39,878 nt of DNA from Sulfuriferula multivorans (GCF_003851125.1 NZ_BGOW01000019.1:1-39878), one strand, 5' to 3'. Counted from the first letter of the stretch, positions 1 to 8,073 are shown. Notes: generated by a model not told the origin, from the sequence alone. Numbers and translations: made by a program.

Positions 1-57
1 AAGGCCGCGTTAAATCGGTTCACGATCATGTTCGATGAGCGCATGCCGCAGCTTTAA
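1..57 (+). CDS. possible C-terminal end of a gene cut by the window edge
   Basis: Frame 1 is open from the first base to a TAA at 55-57 and would encode 18 residues ending NRFTIMFDERMPQL. The composition (aromatic, acidic and basic residues mixed) looks like the tail of a real protein, but 18 residues cannot be assigned to a family. It would be convergent with the aldo/keto reductase that ends at 95. The 37 bases between them contain a small GCGG/CCGC stem that could help termination. Calling this a gene is inference. Confidence 0.3.
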   Translation, partial: KAALNRFTIMFDERMPQL

Positions 58-94
58 ACGATTTCCCGTTTACACAAAATCGCGGATACCCCCG

Positions 95-1243
95 CTATTC
101 TGTGCGCTCGTACATTTTCAGATAAGCCGTTTTCTCCAGCGGCGGCAGTTTCGCCACTGCCAGGATGTCTTCCAGGTGTACTGGCGTACTGACCCCTACC
201 AGCGTAGTGCCTACTCCCGGCGTGGAACGGTTGAATTGTATGGCACGCTGCGCGTCATTCTCAAGCATGGGCATGGCCTGGGTCACAGCATCCATGGCCT
301 GGCTGGCGAGATGCCCCTTGAACAGCGTGTGACTCGCCATAAGATAGACACCGAGCTGATGGGCGGCCTGGATGGTTGAACCGACATTGCCTTGGCCGGT
401 AGTCTGACTGAAACGTGTGAAGCCTTCCTGCATGACCTGGTTGAACGGCATTTGCACTACCTTGAACTGGTGTTTGGCCTGATCATCTTTCCAGATTGCA
501 CGCGCGGCTTTTTCAGCGTGGCCCTGCATGGAGGTAATGGACTGGAACAGCGGATTGTCGGTTTCAGCGCGGAAACCATTGAAGGTTGAAATGCCGTAAT
601 AACGCAGCTTTTTGTCCTTGACCGCCTGCTCCAGCACCATGAATACTTTTTCCAGCTTGCGGTTGAGCTGATCCTTGCCAATGACCGGAATATGCACTTC
701 AGGCTGGTCGATCAGGAAAGCGTCGAGAGTTTCCACACCCATCAACCGGCGTGACAGTTCCAGCTGGAAACCGATGTATTCCGGGCTGATGCAGTGTGCC
801 TGGGTGAGGTCTTCCACGCGCCCCAGGCCTTTCGCCACGATCTCGCTGTGGAACCAGGCCTGCAGGTCCGGCGGCGGGCCGTCGCGAAAACTCAGGAAGC
901 CACCTTTGGATACCAGAAACATCTGCTCGCGTTTGACCCCCGCCTCCAGCGCTTTTTTCATGCCTGCACCCGCCGCCGCCGGGGAACGCGCATAACGATA
1001 ATGAGCCCCCGTATCCACCACGTTGATGCCGTTGCTCAGCGCTCGCGCAATGATTTCGGCGTATTGCGCGTCCACCTCGTCGGTCGGTGCACCCGGAAAC
1101 GTGCCGATACCGATGGAAGACAAGCGCAGGTGGACATTGAGAAAGTCGCTGTAATGACCTTCTGCGCAATCCTTGCCGAAACTGGCTACATATTGTTTGC
1201 TGGCCATCATGGTGCAGTGGCCCGGGATAAGAGATGTGGTCAT
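95..1243 (-). CDS. aldo/keto reductase family protein, catalytic His replaced
   Basis: This 382-residue protein has the aldo/keto reductase (TIM-barrel, NADPH-dependent oxidoreductase) pattern. VVDTGAHY near residues 75-82 supplies the usual Asp (D77) and Tyr (Y82), and VSKGG near 111-115 supplies the Lys (K113). At the fourth tetrad position most families have His in a LLHNPE-like strand. Here it reads FLIDQPEVH, so Asp179 stands there. CISPEYI and YYGISTFNGF match further core strands. I chose the ATG at 1243 because it overlaps the stop of the upstream deacetylase gene as ATGA. A longer reading to 1585 would run antisense-like sequence through that gene and is not credible. Last gene of a five-gene minus-strand run. 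The substrate is unknown, and loss of the His suggests altered or reduced carbonyl reduction. Confidence 0.85.
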   Translation of the reverse strand: MTTSLIPGHCTMMASKQYVASFGKDCAEGHYSDFLNVHLRLSSIGIGTFPGAPTDEVDAQYAEIIARALSNGINVVDTGAHYRYARSPAAAGAGMKKALEAGVKREQMFLVSKGGFLSFRDGPPPDLQAWFHSEIVAKGLGRVEDLTQAHCISPEYIGFQLELSRRLMGVETLDAFLIDQPEVHIPVIGKDQLNRKLEKVFMVLEQAVKDKKLRYYGISTFNGFRAETDNPLFQSITSMQGHAEKAARAIWKDDQAKHQFKVVQMPFNQVMQEGFTRFSQTTGQGNVGSTIQAAHQLGVYLMASHTLFKGHLASQAMDAVTQAMPMLENDAQRAIQFNRSTPGVGTTLVGVSTPVHLEDILAVAKLPPLEKTAYLKMYERTE

Positions 1244-2415
1244 GTATTTTTCAGGTAAGGATGTTGCTGAATCTGTTCGATCAAAGCATGAATTTCCGGG
1301 CGCACCGGACGGCTTTCGAGCCGGTCCAGGCGGGAGACGAAAAGCTGCTCGAAGTAGTCCTCGTCTTCGTCCATATCCCATCCCACCGCACGCAGTGCCT
1401 GCGCTCCGGCAGCGGGTATGGCTTCGGCCAGATCGCGTCCGGACAGCAGCGCCCACAGCCCGGTCCAGGCGCGCGCCAGCACCAGCGGATGATACCCGCC
1501 GCCGCCCGTCACCAGCAAGCGCGGGGTACCGTCGGCGTGGCAGGGGGCGGTTTCCAGAATAGTCCGGGCAGTCTCCAGGAAACATTGTGTGGAAAGCCCT
1601 AGCTTGCCCAGCGGATCAGCGAAGATCATGTCGGTGCCCGCCTGCAGCACGATCGCGTCAGGTTTGAATTGGTCCAGCAAAGGTTGCCAAACAGCATCAA
1701 ATAACAAGCGGTATTCTGCATCATGCGTACTGTGAGGTAGCGGTACGTTCAGGCTGGTATAGCCGGATTCTGGCGTGCCCGCGCCGGCCAGTTGCCCGCC
1801 GCTGAAGGGGTAGGCGTAGCCGGTATCCATGTGCAGGGACAAGGTAAACACTTCCGGGTCGTCGAGGAATGCCGCTTCCACCCCATCGCCATGGTGGGCG
1901 TCGATATCCACATAGAGTACGCGCCAGCCCTCGCGGCGCAGCCGCAGAATGCCCAGCACCGGATCGTTGAAATAGCAGAATCCCAGTGCCCGATCCGGAC
2001 GCGCATGATGCATGCCGCCCGCCGGATTGAAACCGATGCGGCCGCGGATGACCTCCTCCGCCGCCTGTATGGAAGCCCCGGTAGCAGTGGCCGGGATGGT
2101 GAAAAACTGCTCGAAATAAGGATTTTCCAGCGTACCCAGATTGTGCTGCTTGCGCACCGGATTGCTGACCCGGCCCAGCGCCTCGGCGCGTTTGAAAGCG
2201 GAAACATATTCGGGCGTGTGGAACCACTCCAGTTCGAAATCCGCCGCTTTGCGCGCCTGCACGAATTCCGCGCTGGTGAGCGCACCATAGCTATTGATCA
2301 GATCATAGGTCAGCGAAACGCGCGGGATCGCCAGCGGGTGATTGCTGCCGTAGGTCTTGCGCCGGTATTTGGCAGCGCCGATGAAGCTGGCTTTACGGGT
2401 AGGCAGGGGATTCAT
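1240..2415 (-). CDS. histone deacetylase family protein (zinc amidohydrolase)
   Basis: A 391-residue member of the HDAC/AcuC/acetylpolyamine amidohydrolase superfamily, which removes acyl groups from acetyl-lysine or acetylated polyamines. The catalytic machinery is visible in order: GGMHHA with the His pair at 136-137, DIDAHHGDG with zinc ligands D172 and H174, QAGTDM with the third ligand D262, and TGGGGYH with the transition-state Tyr308. All key residues are intact, so activity is expected. The length is typical for single-domain bacterial class II-like enzymes. Its ATG overlaps the stop of the CbbO-like gene (ATGA at 2412-2415), and its own stop overlaps the reductase start, so expression is probably translationally coupled to a MoxR/VWA chaperone pair. 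The substrate is unknown; a protein acetyl-lysine or a small amide are both possible. Confidence 0.9.
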   Translation of the reverse strand: MNPLPTRKASFIGAAKYRRKTYGSNHPLAIPRVSLTYDLINSYGALTSAEFVQARKAADFELEWFHTPEYVSAFKRAEALGRVSNPVRKQHNLGTLENPYFEQFFTIPATATGASIQAAEEVIRGRIGFNPAGGMHHARPDRALGFCYFNDPVLGILRLRREGWRVLYVDIDAHHGDGVEAAFLDDPEVFTLSLHMDTGYAYPFSGGQLAGAGTPESGYTSLNVPLPHSTHDAEYRLLFDAVWQPLLDQFKPDAIVLQAGTDMIFADPLGKLGLSTQCFLETARTILETAPCHADGTPRLLVTGGGGYHPLVLARAWTGLWALLSGRDLAEAIPAAGAQALRAVGWDMDEDEDYFEQLFVSRLDRLESRPVRPEIHALIEQIQQHPYLKNT

Positions 2416-4940
2416 TTGCGCAACCGCAGGTAAATTTCCGGCAATTTTTTGGGCAGGTCGTTGATGTGATCCAACACCACGTAATGCCCGGGCCCGAAAA
2501 TTTGTGGCAGGTACTGGCTGCCGGCAGCATCCAGGGTAATGCAGAACGGATGTACGCCCGCATCCACCGCCTCTTTCACCGCCATGCGCGTGTCCTCGTG
2601 CAGATAACGCTCGTCACCGCCGTCGTCGTAGTCCGCCGGGCGCCCATCGGACAGTATCAGCAACAAACGGCGTTGGGACGGCGCACGGTCGAAACCTTTC
2701 ACTGCGTGGCGGATGGCTGCACCCATGCGCGTGGCAAGCCGTCCGGACAAGCCACCCAGCACGGCGCGCGCATGCGGGGTCAGGCGCTGATCGAAACCCT
2801 TGATGCTGTAATAACTGACATTGTCGCGATACTTCGAGGCAAACCCGGCCAGACTATACGGATCGCCCACCTCTTCCATGCTCTCGGCGAACAGCAGCAT
2901 GCCGGCACGGATGTGATCCACCACGCGTCCGCCGCCTTCGCTGGACTGCATGATCGAGGTGGAGATATCAGCCAGCAGGGTGACCGCTGTATCGCGGTGC
3001 TGCATCACTCTCTGCCGGTAGATATTCGCCTTGGGCGACATGCCGGCGCGCTTTTCGGCGATATAGCCAATGGCAGCTTCCAGATCCAGTTCATCGCCGT
3101 CGAACTGGCGCCGCAGCGGTGCCATGCGCGCCGGCTTCTGCGTTTGAATGGCGCGCTTCAGGCGCTTCAGTGCCGGTGCATATTGCGTGAGCAACCTGGT
3201 CGCCTCGTTGGCATCCAGCTCGGTCAACTCTTTTTCCTGCACCCATGCCCAGTTGCGCTTGTAGCGTCCGTCGCGGTAATCCCATTCGGCGTAGGGTTTG
3301 CCCTTCTCGCTGTATTCCGCGCCACGGGCATGACCGGTCACGTGAGCAGGTTGCGGGATGCCGACGCCGACGCGACCGCCCGAGCCAGTCGTCTCCTCGG
3401 GTGGAATGTCGAAATCCGGGTCTTCGCCGGCAGCCTGCTTGGGGATTTCCCGTTTTTCCGGGTTGGGCTTGATCTCGGTATTCTTGACCGCGTCATCCTG
3501 ATCTTCGGTACCGGTGCCGAATTCGGCGTGATCCAGCTCGCGGCGCGGGTAAACCGGACGTGCGGCATTGGGTGAGCGGCCCGGCAGGTAAGCATGTTCG
3601 CGCTCGGCCAGCGTCATCGGCGGCAAATTGGTATCCGCATAGAGCAGATTGGCAATGCGGAACGCGTCAACTATCGTGGCCGATTCATTCAGAAGGGGTC
3701 GCCATGATTCCATTTCAACCTGTTGCGGCGCATCTGACGCAATCCAGCGCAGCGTTTGCCTGGCCAGTTCAAAATACGCAGCGGCAGCGCCAGCAGGCAG
3801 CGTTGCAGCCTCTGCAGCTGCCAGCAATCGCGTGAGATAATTCGGCACGCGCGCATTGATGCGCGTGTCCACGCGCAAATCTTCACACAGGTCGAAAATC
3901 AGCTGAAAGCGGATCATGTCCTCGCCGAAGGCAGCAAACAAAGGACGCCAGGTAATGCGCTTGTCTGCATCGAGTGGGGGATGTTCGCGCCCGACCTCAT
4001 GGAACAGCGCCTCGATATAGCGTCGCTCGAAGGAAAAGAAGACCAAGTGTCCGGCAGCATGCAACAGCGCCAGGATGGCTTCCTCACGGCTGGGCAAGGC
4101 AATGGGCAAATACAGCGACGCACCGTCAGTCTCGACGAAGGCACGGCCCTTGTCCGGCGACCAGTTACCGTCCAGCAGATCAAAATTCTCGCCAAACCAG
4201 GCATACAGAATCAGTTGTAATAAGCGTTGGTGCTCCGGCGTACGAAAACCGGGCAGATTCTCCAGCAGCATGGCCATGCTTTCTTCCGATTCCAGCTTGA
4301 AGAATGCTTCGCCGCGCAGCCGCCCCGCCTGCAATATGTCCGCGCCGCGCTTGGCCCAGGGTTGTACCGCTTCCACGCCGAGCAGATTGCGCACCCGGAT
4401 TGCGCCGGGAAGATAAGTGGCAAGCGCCAGACGACGCTGGCTGAACAGATCCTCTGCCGGCAACACCAATTCTTCCACGCCGGCGATGCCGTGCGTAGCG
4501 GCCAGTTCCACAACTGGGCAACGGAAATAAGCCGCACCCGATTCCAGATGACGCCCGCACCAGGCAATACCCAGTTCTGCCCAGCGTGCTTCGCCTGTAC
4601 TGCCTAGAATGTGATAAGCAGCGGGCAGTTGGCCCATGAATCCATCCAATGCTTTCCAGGAGCCGCGCCATTGCAGAAACGACAGCGCCTGATTCGTCCA
4701 CGCCAGCACCTCGCCGCTCGCGTCCAGAACGGCGCGGCTGCCGCGAATGAAAGCCTTGCCGGCATCACGATCGTGCTGAAACAAGGCTTTGCAGGCACGC
4801 ACCCATTCCAGTGCGATTTCATCGCCTTGACTCTGGATGGCGCCCAGCGCTTCCCTGGTATCGCGGTGTGCCACGAAGCTAATCTGCTCCAGATCAGCCA
4901 GCTCCTGCTGGATAGCGGCGAGAATTTCCGGTTGTGTCAT
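2412..4940 (-). CDS. cbbO: CbbO/NorD-type von Willebrand A domain protein
   Basis: An 842-residue partner protein for a MoxR AAA+ ATPase. Residues 1-430 are a helical domain. Residues 450-560 are a charged, low-complexity linker rich in Glu, Pro and Gly. Residues 650-842 form a von Willebrand A domain with a complete MIDAS metal site: DISTS (D658, S660, S662), T737 in LATRMG and D765 in LSDGRP. In characterised CbbQO systems the VWA protein bridges the AAA+ ring to Rubisco and removes inhibitory sugar phosphates; NorD acts on nitric oxide reductase. The length and linker resemble CbbO more than NorD. Neither Rubisco nor norCB lies in this window, so the client is unproven. The gene starts 9 bases after the cbbQ-like stop. 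HAAGH at 294-298 and EDLRVDTR at 353-360 recall a decayed zincin fold. Confidence 0.85.
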   Translation of the reverse strand: MTQPEILAAIQQELADLEQISFVAHRDTREALGAIQSQGDEIALEWVRACKALFQHDRDAGKAFIRGSRAVLDASGEVLAWTNQALSFLQWRGSWKALDGFMGQLPAAYHILGSTGEARWAELGIAWCGRHLESGAAYFRCPVVELAATHGIAGVEELVLPAEDLFSQRRLALATYLPGAIRVRNLLGVEAVQPWAKRGADILQAGRLRGEAFFKLESEESMAMLLENLPGFRTPEHQRLLQLILYAWFGENFDLLDGNWSPDKGRAFVETDGASLYLPIALPSREEAILALLHAAGHLVFFSFERRYIEALFHEVGREHPPLDADKRITWRPLFAAFGEDMIRFQLIFDLCEDLRVDTRINARVPNYLTRLLAAAEAATLPAGAAAAYFELARQTLRWIASDAPQQVEMESWRPLLNESATIVDAFRIANLLYADTNLPPMTLAEREHAYLPGRSPNAARPVYPRRELDHAEFGTGTEDQDDAVKNTEIKPNPEKREIPKQAAGEDPDFDIPPEETTGSGGRVGVGIPQPAHVTGHARGAEYSEKGKPYAEWDYRDGRYKRNWAWVQEKELTELDANEATRLLTQYAPALKRLKRAIQTQKPARMAPLRRQFDGDELDLEAAIGYIAEKRAGMSPKANIYRQRVMQHRDTAVTLLADISTSIMQSSEGGGRVVDHIRAGMLLFAESMEEVGDPYSLAGFASKYRDNVSYYSIKGFDQRLTPHARAVLGGLSGRLATRMGAAIRHAVKGFDRAPSQRRLLLILSDGRPADYDDGGDERYLHEDTRMAVKEAVDAGVHPFCITLDAAGSQYLPQIFGPGHYVVLDHINDLPKKLPEIYLRLRK

Positions 4941-4949
4941 CTGCTCAAA

Positions 4950-5801
4950 TCAAACAGCAAAATGCGCCTTGATGATTTCCATCAGTGCCTCGGCCAGTTC
5001 CGGGTCGTCCGTCACCGGATTGACCAGCGCGGCTTTGCATGCTTCCACCGGCTCGATGCCGGCAACCATCATGTTGCCGGCGTACACCAGCGCACGCGTA
5101 GAGGTTGCCTCTTCCAGTCCGTGGTCTTTCAGAGTACGGGCGCGGCGACCCGTAGCAACCAGTTTTTCGACTTGGGTTGTGTCGAGTTCCGGCACTTCGT
5201 TCTGGATGATCTTGCGTTCGATTTCTTCACGCGGATAATCGAAATTGATACCGATAAAACGTTGCTTGGTGGACGGCTTGAGATCTTTCAGTACGGTCTG
5301 GTAGCCGGGATTGTAGGAAATCACCAGCATGAAGTCCTCGTGCGCTTCGATTTCCTGGCCTTTCTTTTCCAGCGGCAACTGGCGACGGTGGTCGGTGAGC
5401 GGATGGATGATCACCGTGCTGTCGGTGCGCGCCTCGACAATCTCGTCCAGGTAACAGATGGCTCCGGCTTTCACCGCGCGCGTGAGCGGGCCGTCCTGCC
5501 ACACGGTGGCTTCACCTTCGAGCAAAAAGCGGCCCACCAGATCGGAACTGGTCAGGTCTTCATGACAGGATACGGTCACCAGCGGGCGCTTCAGACGCCA
5601 TGCCATGTATTCCAGAAAGCGCGTCTTGCCGCAGCCGGTGGGACCTTTCAGCATCACCGGCAGACGTTTTTTGTAAGCGGCCTCGAAAATCTCGACTTCA
5701 TTTTCCTGCGCTTCGTAATAGGGTGCTCCAGCTTCATCTTCCACCGGCTGCTGAATAATGTCGCGCTCAACCCCGCGCAAACGGTTCAAAAAACCTTTCA
5801 T
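4950..5801 (-). CDS. cbbQ: MoxR-family AAA+ ATPase, CbbQ/NorQ type
   Basis: A 283-residue AAA+ ATPase of the CbbQ/NorQ/GpvN branch. The Walker A motif is GPTGCGKT at 53-60 and Walker B is ICYLDE at 115-120. SYNPGYQ carries the sensor-1 Asn and the segment STKQRF the arginine-finger region. [21 protein letters not shown] and GPLTRAV are typical of this subfamily. It should form a hexameric ring that remodels a client enzyme together with the VWA protein encoded just downstream. The ATG at 5801 overlaps the stop of the upstream 137-residue gene (ATGA). Family membership is certain. The choice between CbbQ (Rubisco activation) and NorQ (NO reductase maturation) rests on similarity and on the CbbO-like partner, because no client gene is visible here. 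Confidence 0.9.
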   Translation of the reverse strand: MKGFLNRLRGVERDIIQQPVEDEAGAPYYEAQENEVEIFEAAYKKRLPVMLKGPTGCGKTRFLEYMAWRLKRPLVTVSCHEDLTSSDLVGRFLLEGEATVWQDGPLTRAVKAGAICYLDEIVEARTDSTVIIHPLTDHRRQLPLEKKGQEIEAHEDFMLVISYNPGYQTVLKDLKPSTKQRFIGINFDYPREEIERKIIQNEVPELDTTQVEKLVATGRRARTLKDHGLEEATSTRALVYAGNMMVAGIEPVEACKAALVNPVTDDPELAEALMEIIKAHFAV

Positions 5802-6211
5802 GCCATCTCCAGTCGGTCTTCACGCATGCAGCGCGTTTTCATGAATAAATACAGGTGGCGCAGCGTGCGCACGGCCATTTTTTCCGGATTCTGCGGCAAG
5901 GCGTCGAGGCGTTCCATGGCTATGCAGTTATGGTAATAAACCAGCTCGCGGCAGTTGTCGCGGATGGTGTTCCAAGATGGATCGCTTTTTACCAGCGCCT
6001 TGAATACGTCAAGCAGATCATCCGCTTGATCTGGCAGTGTTTTCTCACCCACATCGGCGATATAAGCGATGATGAGCTGCTTGGTCAGCGCCATCGCATG
6101 CTCGACCGTCTCCGGCAGAGGCAATGAGCCGCGTTCGTTGAGGATGCGTTCCAGATCGACGATTTGTCCGTCCACCTGCTCGAATGTTTGTATCAATGCG
6201 GTGTGATCCAT
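5798..6211 (-). CDS. uncharacterised 137-residue helical protein, first gene of the cbbQO-like operon
   Basis: I do not recognise this family. The protein is acidic and appears all-helical (for example residues 3-27, 36-55 and 62-75), with no signal peptide or membrane segment. [17 protein letters not shown] in the middle and [16 protein letters not shown] near the C-terminus look like packed amphipathic helices with three cysteines. Its stop codon overlaps the start of the AAA+ gene as ATGA, so it is very likely made in step with that ATPase and could be a dedicated adaptor or a regulator of the ring. This role is inference from position only. It is the promoter-proximal gene; 104 bases separate it from the divergent gene at 6316. 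Confidence 0.75.
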   Translation of the reverse strand: MDHTALIQTFEQVDGQIVDLERILNERGSLPLPETVEHAMALTKQLIIAYIADVGEKTLPDQADDLLDVFKALVKSDPSWNTIRDNCRELVYYHNCIAMERLDALPQNPEKMAVRTLRHLYLFMKTRCMREDRLEMA

Positions 6212-6315
6212 TTGCTTACTAGACCGGTCAGGAGTTTAAGAATAAAATTAGCGAATTGTGAAATACGCAATACCCGATCATTTTACTCAACTTTAATAGA
6301 TTATGGAATGCTGAT

Positions 6316-6639
6316 ATGAAAAAGCTGGTCAAGCTCGTCAAGGTCAACAACCTGCAGTACAACGCAAACCGCGATCCGGAAGTATACCGTCGCAGCGCCA
6401 ACGAGAACTTCCGCATCCAGGCATTGGTTGATGGCAGCGGTGCGGTCAAATGCAAACTGCTGGATGTGACCGGCAAGCCGCTGAATGAGCAAACCATCAA
6501 TGCGCCAGGCACCTACACTCATGAAATTTCATTCGCCACCCCCGGTGTACGCGTGGTGACTTTGTTGGTGGAAGGTAATGGTGAAAAGTTCACGCAAGAC
6601 TTGCGCCTGGATGTGATGGAACACGCCTGGATCGGTTAA
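6316..6639 (+). CDS. uncharacterised 107-residue protein, probably beta-rich
   Basis: I do not recognise this protein. It begins MKKLVKLVKVNNLQYN, has no signal peptide or membrane segment, and then alternates short hydrophobic strands with polar turns (FRIQALVD, AVKCKLLDV, THEISFATPG, VRVVTLLVEG, FTQDLRLDV), which suggests a small immunoglobulin-like beta sandwich. The ATG follows a GGAA at 6305-6308 with 7 bases of spacing. It is transcribed alone, divergently from the cbbQO-like operon, and is followed by a strong terminator at 6677-6706, so it is a one-gene unit. Strong coding character and a proper terminator argue for a real gene; the function is unknown. Position suggests, but does not prove, a link with the divergent operon. 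Confidence 0.75.
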   Translation: MKKLVKLVKVNNLQYNANRDPEVYRRSANENFRIQALVDGSGAVKCKLLDVTGKPLNEQTINAPGTYTHEISFATPGVRVVTLLVEGNGEKFTQDLRLDVMEHAWIG

Positions 6640-6676
6640 ACCTCGATCAGTAAAACTTTCAGGTCAGCGCTACTCC

Positions 6677-6710
6677 AAACAGCCCGCAAATCGCGGGCTG
6701 TTTGTTTATA
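6677..6710 (+). terminator. intrinsic terminator
   Basis: A perfect 11-bp stem, AAACAGCCCGC at 6677-6687 pairing with GCGGGCTGTTT at 6693-6703, has a 5-base loop and is followed by GTTTAT on the plus strand. It lies 37 bases after the stop of the 107-residue gene and just before the convergent TPM gene stop at 6713. It probably ends transcription from both sides, although the minus-strand side lacks a clear U tract. Confidence 0.85.
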
Positions 6711-6712
6711 GG

Positions 6713-7216
6713 CTAGCGTTTTACCACGACCGGCCGATTATCCAGTTCGTTGCGCTTTCTGCCTTGCGCGGGATAATGCCGTTGTAGCAGATCCCCTACT
6801 GCCGCCACCCCCTGCAACGCCGCCGCCTCATATTGGCCCTGCTGCAACAGCGCTTCCATGGCGCGACAAACGGCCTCCCATTCGCCCGCAGCAATATGCC
6901 CGTGAATACCCCGGTCGGCGACAATCTCCACATCGTGGTCAGCCAGCAGCAGATATATCAGCACGCCATTATTGTGTTCCGTATCCCACACGCGCAGATC
7001 GGAGAAAACATTCAGAGCCCGCTCGCGTGCAGACATGCCTTGCCATAGTTCGCCAATATCCAGCGCGCCTTCCACGGCAAAGCGCAGTTCACCGTAATGG
7101 TGCTGCTCGGAGCCATGTATAACGGACTCGATGGCACGCATGGTGTGCGCGGGAAAGGCGAGATGCACGCGCCACGGAAAATGCAGAAGATGTTTGAATA
7201 CGCGCATCAGGCTCAT
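6713..7216 (-). CDS. TPM-domain protein without signal peptide (second of a pair)
   Basis: A 167-residue protein of the TPM/DUF477 superfamily. The core reads HHYGELRFAVEGAL, then ARERALNVFSDLRVWDTEHNNGVLIYLLLADHDVEIVADRGIHG, which matches the TPM pattern in which a short strand with VL.YLLLAD is followed by VEIVAD.G. There is no export signal and no obvious membrane segment, in contrast with its upstream neighbour. I chose the ATG at 7216, one base after the upstream stop. An internal ATG at 7207 is an alternative. It sits last in lemA-TPM-TPM. TPM proteins near lemA have been linked to envelope functions and proposed weak phosphatase activity, but the function here is not established. Confidence 0.8.
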   Translation of the reverse strand: MSLMRVFKHLLHFPWRVHLAFPAHTMRAIESVIHGSEQHHYGELRFAVEGALDIGELWQGMSARERALNVFSDLRVWDTEHNNGVLIYLLLADHDVEIVADRGIHGHIAAGEWEAVCRAMEALLQQGQYEAAALQGVAAVGDLLQRHYPAQGRKRNELDNRPVVVKR

Positions 7217-7217
7217 C

Positions 7218-8066
7218 TCACCATCTCCCCGACGCGCCGCCGCCACCAAAGCCGCCGCCTCCGCCACCGAACCCACCCGAGCCGCCGCCGAACCCGCCGC
7301 CACCGAATCCACCGCCGCCAAAACCGCCGCTGCGCCCCAGGTTGATTCCGGAAAATACCGCAAAGAACACCAGCACACCCGCCAGGGACGCCATCAGCGC
7401 CGAGCCCAGCACCAGCCAGCCCAGACCTCCTACAGCCGCCGCAGCCATGCCTGAACCCAGAAAGCGCCCGAATATTGCACGCAGCACCTGGCCAATGAAA
7501 GTGGCGCCTATGACAGCGATGAATAGCATACCGAGTGGATCACTGCTGCTGTTTTGGGCTTTGGCTTTGACCGGTGGCAACGGCTCTCCATTTATCAACT
7601 TGATGAGCTGATCCACCCCGGCCTGGATTCCGCCTGCGAAATCATCCTGTTTAAAATGCGGCACGATAGTCTCGGCGATGACGCGTTTGGCAATCGCATC
7701 CGGAATCACGCCCTCCAGGCCATAACCCACTTCGATGCGCAAAGCATGATCGTTCTTGGCGACCAGCAGAATCACTCCGTCATCCACACTCTTGCGCCCC
7801 AGTTTCCACGCCTCGGCCACGCGTATGCCGTATTGTTCGATCGCTTGGGGTGCCGTGCTGGGCACGATCAGCACAGCTAGCTGGCTGCCTTTGCGTTTCT
7901 CAAAGTCAGACAATTGCTGCTCCAGGCTGGCTGCCTGAGCTGAAGTAAGCGTATTGGTGAGATCGGTGACATGCGCCTTAAGTGCAGGCACCGCTACCTC
8001 AGCCAGCACCGGGCCAGCAGCCCCTATACACAGCAGGGCTGCCAGTATGGCCAAGCAGCGTTTCAT
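7218..8066 (-). CDS. TPM-domain membrane protein with Gly-rich tail (YgcG-like)
   Basis: A 282-residue YgcG-type protein. It has a signal peptide (MKRCLAILAALL... ending VLA-EV), then a periplasmic TPM domain of about 130 residues with LAVLIVPST, DDGVILLVAKNDHALRIEVGYGLEGVIPDA and HFKQDDFAGGI. Hydrophobic segments follow near residues 180-245, and the C-terminal tail is built of GGFGGGG repeats. I chose the ATG at 8066, eight bases after the lemA stop, because it starts the signal peptide. The ATG at 8108 would add a basic leader inside lemA. The lemA-ygcG order is widespread in bacteria. The molecular role is unclear; the Gly-rich tail is characteristic of the family. Confidence 0.88.
   Translation of the reverse strand: MKRCLAILAALLCIGAAGPVLAEVAVPALKAHVTDLTNTLTSAQAASLEQQLSDFEKRKGSQLAVLIVPSTAPQAIEQYGIRVAEAWKLGRKSVDDGVILLVAKNDHALRIEVGYGLEGVIPDAIAKRVIAETIVPHFKQDDFAGGIQAGVDQLIKLINGEPLPPVKAKAQNSSSDPLGMLFIAVIGATFIGQVLRAIFGRFLGSGMAAAAVGGLGWLVLGSALMASLAGVLVFFAVFSGINLGRSGGFGGGGFGGGGFGGGSGGFGGGGGGFGGGGASGRW
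7236..7331 (-). repeat. low-complexity Gly/Phe-coding tract
   Basis: About 96 bases encode tandem, imperfect FGGGG units at the end of the YgcG-like gene. On the plus strand this appears as a CCG/CCA/AAA-rich tract. Such tracts can change length by slippage, but all units seen here keep the reading frame. Confidence 0.8.
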
Positions 8067-8073
8067 ATCGAGG

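Noticed and set aside
1244-1585. N-terminal extension of the aldo/keto reductase
   Set aside because: The extra residues are Arg/Gly/Pro-rich and lie wholly inside the deacetylase gene in another frame; the ATGA overlap gives a natural start at 1243.
4611-5936. A 441-codon open frame antisense to the cbbO/cbbQ-like genes
   Set aside because: It spans two well-supported genes on the other strand and their junction; its composition is not protein-like.
7236-7331. CCG-rich tract considered as a CRISPR-like or tandem DNA repeat
   Set aside because: The units are imperfect, very short and in frame; they encode the Gly-rich tail typical of YgcG proteins.
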